Origin: Spinacia oleracea
Lineage: Eukaryota; Streptophyta; Magnoliopsida; Caryophyllales; Amaranthaceae
Direction of reading: 5' to 3'
DNA: 64,000 nucleotides
Assembly: GCF_020520425.1 (NCBI RefSeq)
Contig: NC_079492.1
Location: forward strand, 142,666,361-142,730,360
The notes under the pieces were generated by a model. That model did not search any database. It was given only the letters and a program-made list of their open reading frames with translations, and was not told the DNA's origin. This document shows, in pieces, positions 37,164 through 47,440 of the stretch. Both the position numbers and the translations under genes were made by a program. Within the stretch, counting starts at the first letter, position 1. Every line of letters begins with the position of its first letter.

Positions 37164-37287
37164 GTCGGTCCGGTCTTCGGGTCTTGAATTATCATAATTT
37201 CGGTCTTCGGTCCGGTCCGGTTCTGGTTTGAACCGATGAACACCCCTATTCATGGGTGTCCACTCAACTTAGTCTTACTATTAAATA

Positions 37288-37762
37288 CTCCCTCCGTATT
37301 CAATTAAAGATACTCTTTCTATAATCAGTTGTATTTAATTAAAAGATACACTTTACTTTTCTGACATGTCATGGTCATCACTTCCAATTATATTAATATG
37401 TACCCCTTCTTTTGATCATGGGCGGATCTTAGTTAAGGCTGTGGTGGGCTTGGCCCCCCGGTCGAAAAATTTGTAATGTATTTTTTTTATTACGGACCCC
37501 CCTAAAATTTGTGTATAATTGTATAATTACATAGTATATTGCTTAATTTTTTTCTACCAGTCCCCCTCGTAAAACAGTTCAAGCTCCACCATTGCTTGTG
37601 ATCCCTACACTTACTCACATGAGTCACATTATCTTTTTTTTTTTTACTATAATAAGTAATTCACCTATTACATCACTTTCATTTTATTTTAATAAATTCA
37701 ACGCACTCTCCTAAAATTATGTATCGGTCAAAGTATATATTTTTATTAAATAAGAGGGAGAG
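37288..37762. mobile_element. Stowaway-like MITE with an internal insertion
   Basis: Starts CTCCCTCCGTATTCAATTAA and ends TTAAATAAGAGGGAGAG, with TA flanks, 475 bp. It is longer than its relatives because a foreign segment lies at about 37428-37598. Confidence 0.6.
37428..37598. mobile_element. Small unidentified insertion inside the MITE
   Basis: The segment begins GGGCGGATCTTAGTTAAGGC and ends AGCTCCACCATTGCTTG, flanked on both sides by TGATC. Its composition (GGCCCCCC, CAGTCCCCCTCG) differs from the AT-rich host MITE. The family is not identified. Confidence 0.4.
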
Positions 37763-38918
37763 TATGAAAGAGTAGTATCAAACTTCTTTCAACCAAACAC
37801 CCCATTGTAAAAGAAATGATTGTGGTCGACAATAGTATTAGACAATGATGAATCGAATCCTATAGGACTATATACGGAGTCGTACAATATCAAACAATTA
37901 TCATGTCTAAAGACTAGTTTAAAGGTACATACATACCTCATATTTTTGTTTTCTGCATATTTCTTGCATTTATTAATTCTAGGATGGCATTGCCTACTTT
38001 GGTCCAATAAAATACTACGGAGTACTCATCTTTTCACAATTATTATTTTTAAATAAATAAATACACCTAATTCATAAAATTGGATCATCTTCAATTTATG
38101 ATATGAGATAGGAGTACAATACTAGCCAACAAGAGCTGGCCATCGCCTTTAATGCTAGTACACAACCACCAAGCCACCTCCCATTTTTTTTAAGCTTCCT
38201 ATAATTTACTTATATGATTATGGAAATGGAGTGTAATTGATCTATTGTTGAGAAAAACATAAAAAGCATAAAAAATTATATTGGCTGAGAAATTTCACTT
38301 CCCATGAAATGGCCGGGAGAAGTTGGTTGTTTGTCGATTACACTTTCACCCTCATAGTATGAACTTATGATCAACCAAATAACTTTGTGTACGTAGTACT
38401 TCCTAAGAAAGGAGTTCTATCGACAAACAAACATATATACGAGGAAGCGATACTTTCTATGCTAAACCAAATTTACCATTTAGTAAAAAAAATTATTGAT
38501 CTCTTTAACAATTTAACTTCTCTAGTTCCTTCCCATGATATATTCATCTTTAGTCTATTACTCCATTACATGATCCACTTGATCTATTCATCTACACCCG
38601 AGTTTTAAACAACTTTTTTTCTCCGATATAACCATAAAAATAAAATGAGCACACCATCTAGTTCATCGTTTTATTGGACTTTACTCTATAATTTGTATAC
38701 TATATCAAGTAAGAATTTTAAGTTTCATAAAAGAGGGATCTTCCCTAGTTTAGGAGGGAGAAAATACAATTATGTGGTAAAAAGGTAAAAGTAGAGGGAA
38801 TTTATTGTTAATTTGGCATGGTGAAAAGGTCAAATTGAAAAGTGAGGGGTAGTTGTGTTCTTTTTTTTGTAAATTTCTTCCAATTAACCCCAATCAAACT
38901 AACACATAGAGATTACGT
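37763..38918. other. Intergenic, no gene seen
   Basis: AT-rich DNA. Open frames here are short and have no recognisable domain or codon pattern. No RNA gene was seen. Confidence 0.5.
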
Positions 38919-38934
38919 ACTAGTAAATGGTCAT

Positions 38935-39384
38935 ACCAATTGCTTGTTGGTTCAGCGGTGATTGGGGCTGAACTTGGTAGGGAGAACCGTGTTCGATCTC
39001 CCGCAACAACAATTGGGAGGGGACTGTAACCTAACCGCCCAGAACTCGCCCCGAATCTGGAGCCCTAAGGGTGAACCGCACTACAAGAAATTTTACTATT
39101 AACGACGGGAAATCCCGTCGCGAAAGGCCAATAATTGTTGATTAACGACGGGAAATCCTGTCGCGAACCCGTCATAAAAGGGGGCCGTCGTTAATAGAAA
39201 TCCCTTCGTAAACCCGTTGTAAACCCGTCGTAAAAGACATTTGCGACGGTTATTCCCGTCATTGTTTGGTTGTTAGCCCCGTCGCAAAAGGCTTTTGCGA
39301 CGGGATTTTTGACCCGTCGTAATTAGCTAGGTTGTCGTAAAAGATACAAATTCTTGTAGTGCCGGGTGCTAACACCAAAAAAAA
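38935..39384 (+). mobile_element. tRNA-derived SINE split by a CACTA element
   Basis: A perfect 16-bp target duplication, ACTAGTAAATGGTCAT, occurs at 38919-38934 and 39385-39400. The head has an A-box-like TGGTTCAGCGGTG and a B-box-like TGTTCGATCTC. The element ends in poly(A) at about 39377-39384. The 283-bp element at 39079-39361 plus one 3-bp duplication interrupts it; without them the SINE is about 164 bp. Confidence 0.88.
39079..39361. mobile_element. Complete miniature CACTA-type element
   Basis: Terminal inverted repeats CACTACAAGAA and TTCTTGTAGTG, with the 3-bp target duplication CCG at 39076-39078 and 39362-39364. The inside is made of short inverted ACGACGGG/CCCGTCG motifs. Non-autonomous, no coding sequence. 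Confidence 0.93.
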
Positions 39385-39400
39385 ACTAGTAAATGGTCAT

Positions 39401-40566
39401 GCTTGGATCGAGTTCGAATTAGACTGGTGGAACTTATCCGAAACCGGGGATAAATTGGGTCGTACTGGGCCTACCGGCCCGATTGACTTCTATTACTTCT
39501 TTTCAAAATTTTTTCTATAGCAATATGAAACAAACAATAGTAAAGAAAACTAAGTTCAAGATCTTTTATGGAAGCCTAATACAAAGAACAAAATAGTTCA
39601 CAATATACTAAAATCTTTTCAACGTACTGAAGAAGAAAGTTAATCAATTTAATTGTTTTCATGCAAATGCTAAAATAAAAAATCAGTCCGAACCAAAAAC
39701 CAATTTTAAGAAAATTTTATACCAGAAACAAACGGAGATCGAAAAGGATATGTAACAACCCTTTCTACCCTTTCTACATTGATGAATGGCATAATGATTA
39801 TAAATATTTTCCCCATTTACAGGAGTGTGGTCACGTATTCAATACTGGCTGAAATGTATTTTATTTTCTTTGTGAGAAAATGATTGATGATATGTCATAT
39901 CAATATATCATGTTGGTGGCTTGGTGCTATGAGAATTCATCTCAATGTTAGATATGTCATGAGTATATGACTATACGAGGGTCACATGTTACCCTCGGTT
40001 CTAAAAAATTGTCACATTGTAATTTTTTTGGTCAAACTTTTAAAATTTATGACTATAATTGTTGTTATTTTACAAGAAATAAAAGTAGAGATATTTATAT
40101 TTTAGATCATGTCCTAAAGGCTAGAGACCATGAGAAAACCAAATGAGACAATCTTTAGAGACGAAAGGTGTATATGGAATATTAATACGCGGACACATCA
40201 ATTCGATAATTCGGTTTTGGTAAACCACACTGCAACAACGAAAATGTCTAATTCAAATGAAGTTTTTTTCGCAAATTGCAAATTGCAAATTGCAAATTGC
40301 AATGCCTATTAAATGAGCAACAAATGAATTATCAAAACCGAGGTGGATTTAAGTATGCAATATTACTCTTAATTATGGGTATAGGGGTATCCAATCCATC
40401 ATCTGAATTTCTGTAACCGTGTGCATGAAGTTCCTAGGGAAACAGTTCGGCTAATAAATGCTCATTTTGTTTTACAATTAGATTGGCTCGACTAATAGTG
40501 TATCGTTAGTTTTTGAGCCCGGATAATGCACCGGGTTACTTCATCCATAATATTTGTATATATTTA
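39401..40566. other. Intergenic, no gene seen; four GCAAATT units
   Basis: AT-rich DNA with a short tandem run of GCAAATT at about 40270-40300. No supported gene. Confidence 0.5.
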
Positions 40567-40941
40567 CTCTCTCCGTTAATCCCATGATATAGTGTCTTTT
40601 TTCATTTTGGTTATCTCAAAACATTGTGCCTAATTTTACAATTCCTATTTAATTAATTGATTATTTTCTCAATATACCCTTATCAAACAACTTAAATATC
40701 CCAATTGTCCAACTTTTACCTACAAAATATGGTCTCATATTTAATGCTTGTACCATGAAAAATAGCGTGGTCCCATAATTAATGTATCTATCATGAAAAT
40801 ATGGTCCCATAATTTATTGTCTTTTGTCGTAGTAGTACTCCGTAAAGTATAACAACATTAATAATTAATCATGTTATTTTTCAAGTTTCTTAATTTCCGT
40901 GAAAAATGTCAAACGAGCACTATATTATGGAACGGAAGGAG
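40567..40941. mobile_element. Stowaway-like MITE
   Basis: Starts CTCTCTCCGTTAATCCCATG and ends with TATTATGGAACGGAAGGAG, TA on both sides, 375 bp. Confidence 0.72.
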
Positions 40942-41354
40942 TATTTTTTTTTCCCGCAGTGATAACATGAAATATTGTCTGTTTTAGTGGTAAACACATA
41001 TTGTTTAGTTTTTAAACTCAAGATTGGGGGTTCAAACGTTATTAAAAATATATTTGATATTTTTATATATATGTGAAGATTATACGGGGTGAATGACTAA
41101 TAGTGCCACGTGTCACAAACAATTTATTAGAAACGCATTTTAATATATAATATAGATATTCATACGTATAGGGGAGTGCGCAGCCCATATGAAGCCTAAA
41201 GGACTTTTACTCCGTATCAACTAAGCGTGATTTTTTTTGTAGTACAAAGATTATGTTTGATACCGTGCGTTGTTAGTAGCGGAATATCAATTTTTGGTTT
41301 TATGATTTTAAATAAGTCGTACCGTAATTATTATGTTGAATTTGAAAATTGATA

Positions 41355-41705
41355 CTTCCTCAGTCCCTTTTTAATCTTTACGTATACCATTTTAGGTTTT
41401 CTATTCTAATCTTTACATTTAAAATACTTCTTTTTTAATATTGTAACATAAACACCCCTAATATTCTGTCAAAAATCTTGCCAATTGATTACTTTAACCA
41501 ATCAAATTTATTGGGGTATTAAATCTTTCACAATTTCTCATCATGTCATTAAATCTCTCTCACTTTTCTTATTTCATATTATGGATAAAAGTGAAAACAT
41601 TATTAATTTGCATTATTCAGTAAAAAAATAAGAGATTTGTTCCCACATTAAATATTTGTTAAATCGCGTGCATGATATCAAATGTAAATAATAATAAATA
41701 AAAAA
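41355..41705. mobile_element. Degenerate Stowaway-like MITE
   Basis: The left end CTTCCTCAGTCCCTTTTTAA follows a TA and the internal sequence resembles the other CTCCCTCCGT-type elements. The right terminal repeat is eroded, so the end is approximate. Confidence 0.45.
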
Positions 41706-42757
41706 ATGAGCGGGTGGAATAATAAAAAAACCGAAACTATTTTCGTGGTTTTACAATTTTATTTTGGATTTTTTTTAATCATTTACTATCTTAAAAATTA
41801 TTATCTTATGAAAAAATGATTAATTTTCAATACCTTAAACTATAAAAATAGTTTAAGTTTGCTACCATTTTACCTATTTTGTCCAATTTTGTCCACCATA
41901 GCCCACTAAATCTAAAAAATTCTTGTTTATTGAATTCCTCTTCTCTCTCTTTTTCTTTTCTTCTCTACCACGATTTCTCTCACATCCAATATTTATCTAG
42001 TTTCTTTGGACGATTAAATCATTCCAATTACATCATATTTTTATTTCAAATCTTGAAATTGATTTAGGGCTTTTATTTGTAGTGAAAATCGATGAAGTTA
42101 GCACTCATACAAGGTAAATTATACTCTTAATAAGTAATTTTTCCTATTAGGGTTAATACCCAATTTGGGTATTTTACCAAATCAGGTCAATTTACAATTA
42201 AACTAGCTTTAATTCACATTGCAAAACATGAAATTTGTAGTATATATTATTTAAATTTGAGAGTGATGAAGCACCTTTAATTCGTTTTTAATTGTCTAAT
42301 TGAGAAACACTTACTTCAATGCAACTGAGTAAACAACATTATTTGTCGATTGTTCCGCCAATCCAGAATCAAAAAATAAATTGATGATGGTCTCCTCCAA
42401 GGATTGTGATGTCAAATTAACGAAATAATGTTGCTTTCCAACTATACTAGATTGACAGTTAAAAGGTGGGAGAGATGGAGAGAGGGATGGTTTTTTTTTT
42501 TTGTAACTTTATGGAGAAGAATGAGAGAGAGAGAGAGAGAGATGTGAGAATATGAGATGAAAGGAAGGAAATATAAAATAATTGTGAAATGATAAAAGAA
42601 ATTAGGGGGCAAACAAAGTAAGGGGAATTCGCATGGTACAGACAGGGTAAAGGGATGAAATCAAGAAAGGTATTGGAAGGGAATAGAAAGGAAAACCCCT
42701 TGATATGTAAAGCTGTTTGGTGACGTTTTATTTTCACCTCATTCCGCGGGCTATTTC
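41706..42757. other. Intergenic, no gene seen; (GA)n tract
   Basis: AT-rich DNA with a pure GA tract at about 42524-42543. Short frames here have simple-sequence composition and are not regarded as genes. Confidence 0.5.
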
Positions 42758-43912
42758 TGTAGGGTTATGAATAATATAAACAATATAATTCATGCGGAAA
42801 AAACATAAAGCCAGGAATCCAAATTAAGTGCCACATAGTCAATTAGCATAATTAGTATACATAAAATGTGATGCGTGCCTTCCCTAGCTGCTCCCGAACC
42901 GAACAAGAACAAGTATAGGACTCCAAATATCCCCTCCGTAGCTAGTCCACAGCACGTTCGGATCCGCCTTAGATTCAACCAACTAGAATATTCTCTAAGG
43001 TTTTATGTGCACTCGGGAAACTCACAATAATATTAGACAAGTATTAAATTCTCTCTTGAATCTAATATGTTAGAATAGTATATTGAATTGCATTATAAAT
43101 TGTGATCATGAACCACATATTTATAGGGTGGAAATAAATGAGTTTCAATTCTACTAGGAAACGATTAACTAAATCCATTAGGATTCTAATTAATTAATAA
43201 CATTAGAATTCTAGGTTTAATCAAATACTAAATATTTCAGATTTACCTAAAACATCTAATTTCAGTAGAATTAGGAAAACACGATTACTTGACTCAGCTC
43301 GCAAGTAACCTAGCCGGCCAAGGCTATACACGTGCGGCCGTGAGCCCACGTTGCTTGGTCGTGCAGCACACAGCCCGCAACCCACGAATGGGCGCTGCTG
43401 CCTTGCTCGGCCCATGCGCGCTGGGCGTGGCAGCAAGCAGCACGCGGCCCACTCGTGGGCGCTGCTGCCTTTGCTCGGCCCATGCCTTGCTGCTCCGCGC
43501 AGGCTTGCTTGGCGCTGGGCCTGGCGCTTGCGCTGAGCCTTGTGTCTCGCAAGCTCGTTCGTCGAGCGTTCGCACGTCGCGCTTCCGATTCGTTTTCCGA
43601 TTCCGGAATTCATTTCCAATTCGAACAAATATTTACGTTTCCGTTAATATTTCCGATTCCGGAATTTATTTTCGATTCCAACAATATTTCCGATTCCGGT
43701 AATATTTCCGTTTCCGGCAATATTTCCGATTCCGACAATATTTCTATTCCCGATAATATTTTCCGATTCGAACCATGTTTCCGTTTCCGGCAACATCTAC
43801 GAATTGGATAATATATATAACTTCCGTCATGATCCATATTTCCGTTTCCGGCAATATCATCATTTCCGGAGCATTCTATATTTTGCCTTTTGACGATTTC
43901 ACTTTCCCAACA
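42758..43912 (-). mobile_element. Solo LTR, short variant of the LTR at 2922-4373
   Basis: On the minus strand it starts TGTTGGGAAAGTGAAATCG and ends CATAACCCTACA, so it has its own TG...CA ends. From the U3 side inward it matches the LTR at 2922-4373: TTTCCG array, GC-rich block, TATA at 43117-43126, and CCTTCCCTAGCTGC. It lacks the outer roughly 290 bp of that LTR. No 5-bp target duplication is visible (ATTTC versus TCAGA), so flanking DNA has been lost or the copy is a recombinant. Confidence 0.8.
43590..43870. repeat. TTTCCG-type degenerate array in the second LTR
   Basis: Counterpart of the array at 3720-4060, with the same roughly 20-bp TTCCGATTCCGG-like units. Confidence 0.75.
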
Positions 43913-44060
43913 TCAGACCTTTGGTAAAAGTGAAAACATTATAAATAAAAGTAATTTTCTTTGTTTAGATAAAAAAATAGAGGAGTATCAATGCACATTA
44001 ATTAGTCGTTAAAAAGCATGTAAAATACCAAACGTAAAGAATAAAAAGAGAAATAAGGAG
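43913..44060. mobile_element. Right half of a Stowaway-like MITE cut at the solo LTR
   Basis: The sequence after the LTR (GTGAAAACATTATAAATAAA ... ACCAAACGTAAAGAATAAAA) is the right half of the CTCCCTCCGT element type. The left half is not present on the other side of the LTR. Confidence 0.5.
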
Positions 44061-44218
44061 TACTCCGTAGTTTTAGAATGATAGTGTAATAAACACATTA
44101 TTCATAGTTGTAAATTATCTTTAGAATAAAGGTGCATTTAAGGAGTATTTTATTTAAGACTAGATTTATCCCGTGCGATGCACATATTCTATTAAATTGT
44201 TAAGTTAAAACAAAACTC

Positions 44219-44241
44219 ATATATATATATATATATATACC
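44219..44241. repeat. (TA)n microsatellite
   Basis: About eleven TA units within AT-rich DNA. Confidence 0.85.
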
Positions 44242-44282
44242 AACTGCTATATTTATATATTATATTAGATTAGTTTTTTTAT

Positions 44283-44760
44283 TTTGGATTGAATTTTATT
44301 TTATATTTATTTTTTAATTATTAGAGTGTTTGTTTTTGGATGAAATTGTATATGCATAGTATTAGTAATTAATTAATAAAAATATATACGTGGCACCTAA
44401 TTATTTATCTACGTGGCACCCGAATTTTTTTATTCAAAAATAATTTCGAAATCTTAATATTCATTGGCCAAAACCATTAGATTTCGACGCTCTATTATTG
44501 GATTAGAGTTTGATTTTGAATTGAATTTATTTTAGATCAATGTTTGATTTTGGATGAATTTTATTTTAGATTTATTTTTTAATAAATTAGAGTATTTGAT
44601 TTTGGTTGGAGCTGTATATATTAGTAATTAATTGATTAAGATATCTATGTGGCACCTAATTAATTATTTACGTGGTACTCTTTTTATTCAAAAATAAATC
44701 ATAAATCCTACTTTTCATTGGCCGAAATCATTAGATTTCCTTCGTGACGCTCTAATAATT
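44283..44760. repeat. Tandem duplication of a roughly 230-bp segment
   Basis: 44283-44510 and 44552-44760 share, in order, TTTATTTTTTAAT, ACGTGGCACCTAATTA-like, TTCAAAAATAA, TTCATTGGCC and CATTAGATTT. The copies differ by many substitutions, so the duplication is not recent. Confidence 0.7.
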
Positions 44761-44788
44761 CAGCAAATATACATCCTTTATGTATATA

Positions 44789-45031
44789 CTTCCTCCATTT
44801 TTTTTTATTATTGCACCATTTGGGTTGGGCACAAGATTTAAGAATGGAGGTTAAAAGGTGATAAATGACAAATATACCCATGTGATCTAAGTACAAATGT
44901 GATTTAACAAATGATGATAAGGATAGAAATGTCATTTTATGTGGATAAACTTACCAAAAAAGGAAATGGTGCAATTAATATGCAACTTTCGAAAAAGGAA
45001 AACGGTGCAATTATAAAAAAAATGGAGGAAG
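44789..45031. mobile_element. Stowaway-like MITE
   Basis: Ends CTTCCTCCATTTTTTTT and its inverse AAAAATGGAGGAAG, flanked by TA, 243 bp, with matching subterminal TTGCACCATTT / AAACGGTGCAA. Confidence 0.8.
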
Positions 45032-45223
45032 TATATATTTATTAGGTACCTGACATATATTACCTAATAAATACGGAGTAAGTAATTGACTTTTTGGATT
45101 CTTAATAAAATCAGTCATTATTTTATATTTGGAATTGAATAATTATTTAAATCAACAAATTAATTTGTAATAGCTATATTATTTTTTATTCGGGAATAAA
45201 AGGTAGTCATTCCAATAATATAA

Positions 45224-45521
45224 CACTACAAAATTATGCATTATTAGAGACGAATTTTGAGACGGATACTATAAGCATCTCAAACTTGATACGGATTACT
45301 AAAATTTCGTCTATAAATCAAAATGGAGATGGAATTGTATATGGAGTTTCTCAAATTCCGTCTCAATTTTGTAATGAAATTGCCAAAATTCCGTCTCAAA
45401 TTTTTTTGAGACGCCCAGCCCTATTCCTATCTCAAATCCGTCTCTAATCGTCGTTTTGAGACGGATTTGGACTATATAGAGACGAAATCCCTCATCTCTA
45501 TGAAACAATTATTTTGTAGTG
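45224..45521. mobile_element. Second miniature CACTA-type family, complete copy
   Basis: Terminal inverted repeats CACTACAAAAT and ATTTTGTAGTG, 298 bp. The flanking triplets are TAA and TAG, an imperfect duplication. The inside is full of short inverted GAGACGGA/TCCGTCTC motifs, unlike the CGTCG motifs of 39079-39361, so it is a different subfamily. Confidence 0.82.
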
Positions 45522-45628
45522 TAGGTTGCATTTAACTAACATGTTAGTACACAAGTTGGGTTTAAGAACACATAGGTCGTACCTAAAATCTAGGATGCAT
45601 TAGATGTACTGGTTGGCTAAGAGGTTTT

Positions 45629-45833
45629 GGATCCTCTAGAGTTCTCAAATAACTCTAGAAGGTAGAGTTTGAGCATATCAACCATTGAATGAAAAATCAA
45701 TGGTTCATATATCATCTTTCCAAAATTCTCCCTATTTTTTCTCATCAATATGAGCCATTGATTTTAAAATGTACTCCGTATGATTTAGATACAACTCTAC
45801 CTTGTAGAGTTTTATTAAAACTATAGAGGATCC
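45629..45833. mobile_element. MITE-like foldback element
   Basis: Inverted ends of about 40 bp: GGATCCTCTAGAGTTCTC ... AAGGTAGAGTT on the left, and the inverse of GGATCCTCTATAGTTTTA ... AAGGTAGAGTT on the right. The target duplication is not clear, so the family is unknown. Confidence 0.6.
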
Positions 45834-46289
45834 GGACTCTGGCTAAGATCATAGAGTTGAACCAAGACATTTACAAAGGCTATAAAAGCTAAGTGTTTTC
45901 ATTTATTTGAAAGCTAGTGTCTAGCTAGTTAAGTGAAAAAAAATTCATAGTTAGCTAAATATTATGTCTTCTACGTTTTTGAGTCAATTCCTCATACACG
46001 TTCAGTTATAATTCTAAATTCTTGTTAATTGGTGTTTACTTATTCGTGCGTCTATATTTTCAGATGAGAGACTTCGAGTAAAGTCTTAATTTGGGTGAGA
46101 GTATGAGATAACTACTTATTGTATATGTGTTTAGGTATTGGGATAAGCCTGAGATTATAAAGCGCTAGAGAAAGAGAAAACTTAAGAGTAGAAGGAAGTG
46201 AGCATAGTTGTACACTTGTACATTTGAGGGAACAATTGTTGAGAATTTGAGTTAGGAGAAGAACTCAAGTGAGGTTTGGGTTACTAATA

Positions 46290-46616
46290 CTCCCTCCGTC
46301 CCGGAATACTTGACCTGTTTTCCTTATCGGGCCGTCCCTTAATACTTAACATGTTTCTAAAAATGGAAATATTCTAACAATATTATATTATTTCTCACTC
46401 CACCCATATTAACCCACCTATCCCCTACTCCATACAAAAAATAATTAAAAATTCAACCCCTACTGTCCCCCAACCCCACCTCTTAACCCACCTCTCACTA
46501 ACTACATTAAAATAATACCCCAATATCAACTACTACCTATTAAATAAATAAGTCAATTCAAGTCCCTTAGACTCTGTGCCGGTCAAACCGGGTCGAGTAT
46601 TCCGGGACGGAGGGAG
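46290..46616. mobile_element. Stowaway-like MITE
   Basis: Starts CTCCCTCCGTCCCGGAATAC and ends GTATTCCGGGACGGAGGGAG, a perfect 20-bp inverted repeat, TA flanks, 327 bp. The near-identity of the ends suggests a young insertion. Confidence 0.9.
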
Positions 46617-46876
46617 TAATATTTTAAAAAATACTCCGTAATAGTTGTACTCCCTTAATACTCGCACCGGTTTAACCGGTGCGGAGTTTAAAATACTTGA
46701 ATTAACTTATTAATTTGATGGGTGTTAATTGATAGTGGTTTTTTTTTTTTAATATAGTTAGCGGGAAATGGGTAAGGGGTGGGGAGTGGGGAGTGGTGGT
46801 TGGGGGTGTGAATTTTTAAATGATTTTTTTTGTTGGGAGTAGTGGTGTAAGGTAGTGTTCTCTTCGCCTGAATTTC

Positions 46877-47022
46877 ACTTATCTTATCTTATCTTATTGG
46901 TCCTGAACTTATCTTACTTTATCTTATCTTATTAACCTTTGTCTTATCTTATCTTATCTGAACTTATTGACCCTTATCTTATCTTATCTTATCTTATTGA
47001 CCCTTATCTTATCTTATCTTAA
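46877..47022. repeat. (TTATC)n microsatellite, interrupted
   Basis: Runs of the TTATC pentamer separated by short TTGACC/TTGGTCC-like spacers. Confidence 0.85.
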
Positions 47023-47091
47023 ACAATAAACAATTAGAGATATATCAATATAAGGTCAAAGATGTGTAAATGTGTCAGTTAAATTGATATA

Positions 47092-47440
47092 CCCTCTCCG
47101 TCCCTTTTTATTCTTTACGTTTGATATTATACACACGATTTAATATTAATGTATGATAAACAATGTAAAATATATTTATTGATAATATTTTCACTTTTAT
47201 CCAAAATATTACATTGGAAAAGTGTGAGAGATGTAATATGTCAATGGAAAAGTGGGAAGTGAAAGATTTAGTGTCCCAATGAATTTAATTAATTAAAATA
47301 ATTATTTGCACAAATTTTGATAGAATATTAAGGATTATGATAAAACATTAAATTATACGGAATAAAAGAAAGTATTATAAATATAAAGATTAAAATAGGA
47401 TACTAGAAACGAAAAACGTAGAGAATAAAAAGGGATGAAG
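47092..47440. mobile_element. Degenerate Stowaway-like MITE
   Basis: CCGTCCCTTTTTATTCTTTACG at the left faces AGAATAAAAAGGGATGAAG at the right. The outermost bases and the right TA are eroded. Confidence 0.55.

Larger units (their letters stand above)
35264..37248. mobile_element. hAT-type non-autonomous element interrupted by a solo LTR
   Basis: Ends TAGGGGTGTGCA and its near inverse TGAACACCCCTA, flanked by ATCATGGG and TTCATGGG (7 of 8 bases equal), as expected for an 8-bp hAT duplication. Subterminal regions are dense in GGTCCGGTCC/GGACCGGACC motifs. No transposase is present. The solo LTR at 35697-37163 sits inside; without it the element is about 510 bp. Confidence 0.82.

Noticed and set aside
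38944..39010. Possible tRNA gene (A- and B-box-like motifs)
   Set aside because: It does not make a full cloverleaf and is the head of a SINE with target duplications and a poly(A) tail.
42459..42737. 92-codon minus-strand frame
   Set aside because: Low-complexity product (Ser/Leu/Phe runs) from the GA tract and AT-rich DNA.
43221..43837. Frames up to 137 codons on both strands
   Set aside because: Same LTR GC block and array as above, in the second LTR copy.
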